Shown piece after piece: positions 63,256 through 64,000 of a stretch of 64,000 nucleotides of DNA. The translations under genes and the position numbers were made by a program. A model generated the notes under the pieces. That model had not been told where the DNA came from and made no database searches. It saw only the letters and a program-made list of their open reading frames with translations. The number at the start of each line of letters is the position of its first letter. The stretch's first letter is position 1. Source of the stretch: Bacteroidia bacterium (GTDB lineage: Bacteria > Bacteroidota > Bacteroidia > NS11-12g > UBA9320); contig JAOLBX010000004.1 of assembly GCA_028339355.1 (NCBI GenBank), forward strand, positions 62,001-126,000, in the 5' to 3' direction.

Positions 63256-63525
63256 GTTTTCACCAAATTTTTCAGCAGTAATTTGTCTTAATCTATCCGC
63301 ATGTTTAGATGTGTAATCGTCGAAATGACTCCACGTTTCTAGATGATACTGAATAGCATATGAATTATGCGTTCTCTCTACTGGGTTCTCAATCACTTTA
63401 TATATTTCGTTTTTCACGAATAAGCCAGTCTTCATTACCTCCGGTATATGTTCTTCTTTTAACCAACTCAGGGCTTCTTTTTCTATTATTGGGTTTATGC
63501 TTACAGTTACGTTATATATTATCAT
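63220..63525 (-). CDS. DUF4286 family protein
   Basis: 101 residues, cytoplasmic, of the small DUF4286 family found in Bacteroidota: IIYNVTVSINP at the start and WLKEEHIPEVMKTGLF. The fold resembles ferredoxin-like dimeric alpha-beta barrels by eye, but no function is known. It is coupled to the XerC/XerD gene by TAATG (63523-63527). Confidence 0.88.
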   Translation of the reverse strand: MIIYNVTVSINPIIEKEALSWLKEEHIPEVMKTGLFVKNEIYKVIENPVERTHNSYAIQYHLETWSHFDDYTSKHADRLRQITAEKFGENLLAFRTFLEKI

Positions 63526-64000
63526 TATGCTCTTGGGTGAAATTCTTCTATTACGGTTTTTAAATATGCTTTGTCGAGGTGTGTATATATTTCTGTGGTT
63601 GTGATGCTTTCATGTCCTAGCATTTGCTGTACTGCTCTGAGATCCGCACCTGCCTCTATGAGTACCGTGGCAAAACTATGTCTTAATGTGTGAGGACTAA
63701 TGTTTTTAGAGATTTTAGCTTTTACAGCTAAGTCTTTTACTATTTTAAAAACTGAAACTCGACTAATTGCATTCCCTTTTTGATTTAGTATTAACGTGTT
63801 ATCTGTCTCTTTAATCTTCACAGTTCTTCTGTAATACTGAAGATACATTTTCACCTGTTCTATTGTCTTGTTTCCAATTGGCACCAATCGTTGTTTATCC
63901 CCTTTTCCAGTCACCTTTACAAATCCATCTTCTTTATAAATATCATTAACTGACAATGATGTTAGCTCCGACACTCTAAGCCCGCTTCCATATAAAAGCA
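63525..64000 (-). CDS. Tyrosine recombinase XerC/XerD (C-terminal part, runs off the window)
   Basis: The last about 158 codons; the start lies beyond the window edge. The catalytic residues are visible: Arg in LLYGSGLRVSELT, Lys in GKGDKQRLVP, H-x-x-R in SPHTLRHSFAT, His in QMLGHESI and the nucleophile Tyr in TEIYTHLD. The build fits XerC/XerD, the recombinases that resolve chromosome dimers, rather than an integrase, since no attachment site or phage genes are near. XerC or XerD cannot be told apart from this part. It ends with a TAATG overlap to the DUF4286 gene. Confidence 0.9.
   Translation of the reverse strand, partial: LLYGSGLRVSELTSLSVNDIYKEDGFVKVTGKGDKQRLVPIGNKTIEQVKMYLQYYRRTVKIKETDNTLILNQKGNAISRVSVFKIVKDLAVKAKISKNISPHTLRHSFATVLIEAGADLRAVQQMLGHESITTTEIYTHLDKAYLKTVIEEFHPRA

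Noticed and set aside
63525-64000. Integrase of a mobile element
   Set aside because: The sequence fits XerC/XerD; no attachment repeats, phage genes or tRNA target are adjacent.

Overview
This 64 kb window looks like a chromosomal segment of a Bacteroidota bacterium, most likely from the order Flavobacteriales (a lineage such as Cryomorphaceae or Schleiferiaceae cannot be separated from its relatives here). The reasons are: type IX secretion (T9SS) C-terminal sorting domains on three secreted proteins; a PorP/SprF relic; TonB-dependent receptors with carboxypeptidase-regulatory N-termini; many Bacteroidota-restricted families (DUF4249, DUF4270, DUF4286, DUF4292, DUF4834-like, DUF2851, DUF3109, short PspC); a fused E1 dehydrogenase; and promoters of the Bacteroidota type (TAnnTTTG near -7, sometimes TTG 19 bases upstream). 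No insertion sequence, prophage, CRISPR array or rRNA gene was seen. The segment is mostly housekeeping.

Layout. 1-2 kb: + strand terminators of a gene outside the window, then a 3-hydroxyacyl-CoA dehydrogenase coupled to a small lipoprotein. 1.6-8 kb: a minus-strand cell-envelope operon (flippase, dUTPase, sugar nucleotidyltransferase, TPR lipoprotein, DUF4292 lipoprotein, EnvC-like M23 protein). 8-14 kb: TonB receptor, T9SS cargo, fused E1 alpha/beta dehydrogenase, MscL. 14-18.5 kb: SprT-like protein, phosphatidylserine decarboxylase, glutamate dehydrogenase, CdsA and a CPBP protease (phospholipid synthesis cluster), divergent from a tRNA-dihydrouridine synthase. 19-25 kb: a GH3 gene with two tiny membrane-protein genes, a conserved-looking hypothetical, carB and an overlapping 59-codon gene, and a glycosyltransferase. 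26-32 kb: mnmA behind a large T9SS metalloprotease, then purK-purE-DUF3109. 32-38 kb: B12-dependent ribonucleotide reductase flanked by DnaA-box-like sites, a GGGP synthase, a metallophosphoesterase, MarR. 39-44 kb: DUF4249/TonB receptor pair, Ca/Na antiporter and a decayed porP/sprF-like pseudogene. 44-53 kb: M28 peptidase/cysS, nitroreductase versus superoxide dismutase (divergent), SPOR protein, a large putative outer-membrane protein, pyrF with a DUF2851 gene interrupted by one stop codon, PspC, and a zinc-ribbon protein. 53-59 kb: Asd/DAHP synthase/ferredoxin-reductase operon, DUF4270, short glycogen-synthase-like protein, divergent panC, initiator tRNA. 60-64 kb: T9SS lamin-tail protein, GT-C-like membrane protein, DUF4286 and the 3' part of a XerC/XerD recombinase.

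What stands out: two broken genes with the lesions visible at base level; several promoters placed only four bases before the ATG, which predicts leaderless mRNAs; several genes too small for routine calling but tied to neighbours by ATGA or TAATG overlaps; CarB without its allosteric domain; a metzincin site with an unusual residue; and an EnvC-like LytM domain that has lost its metal ligands. No wholly new defence or mobile system was recognised. The least understood cluster is the GH3 operon with its small membrane proteins.
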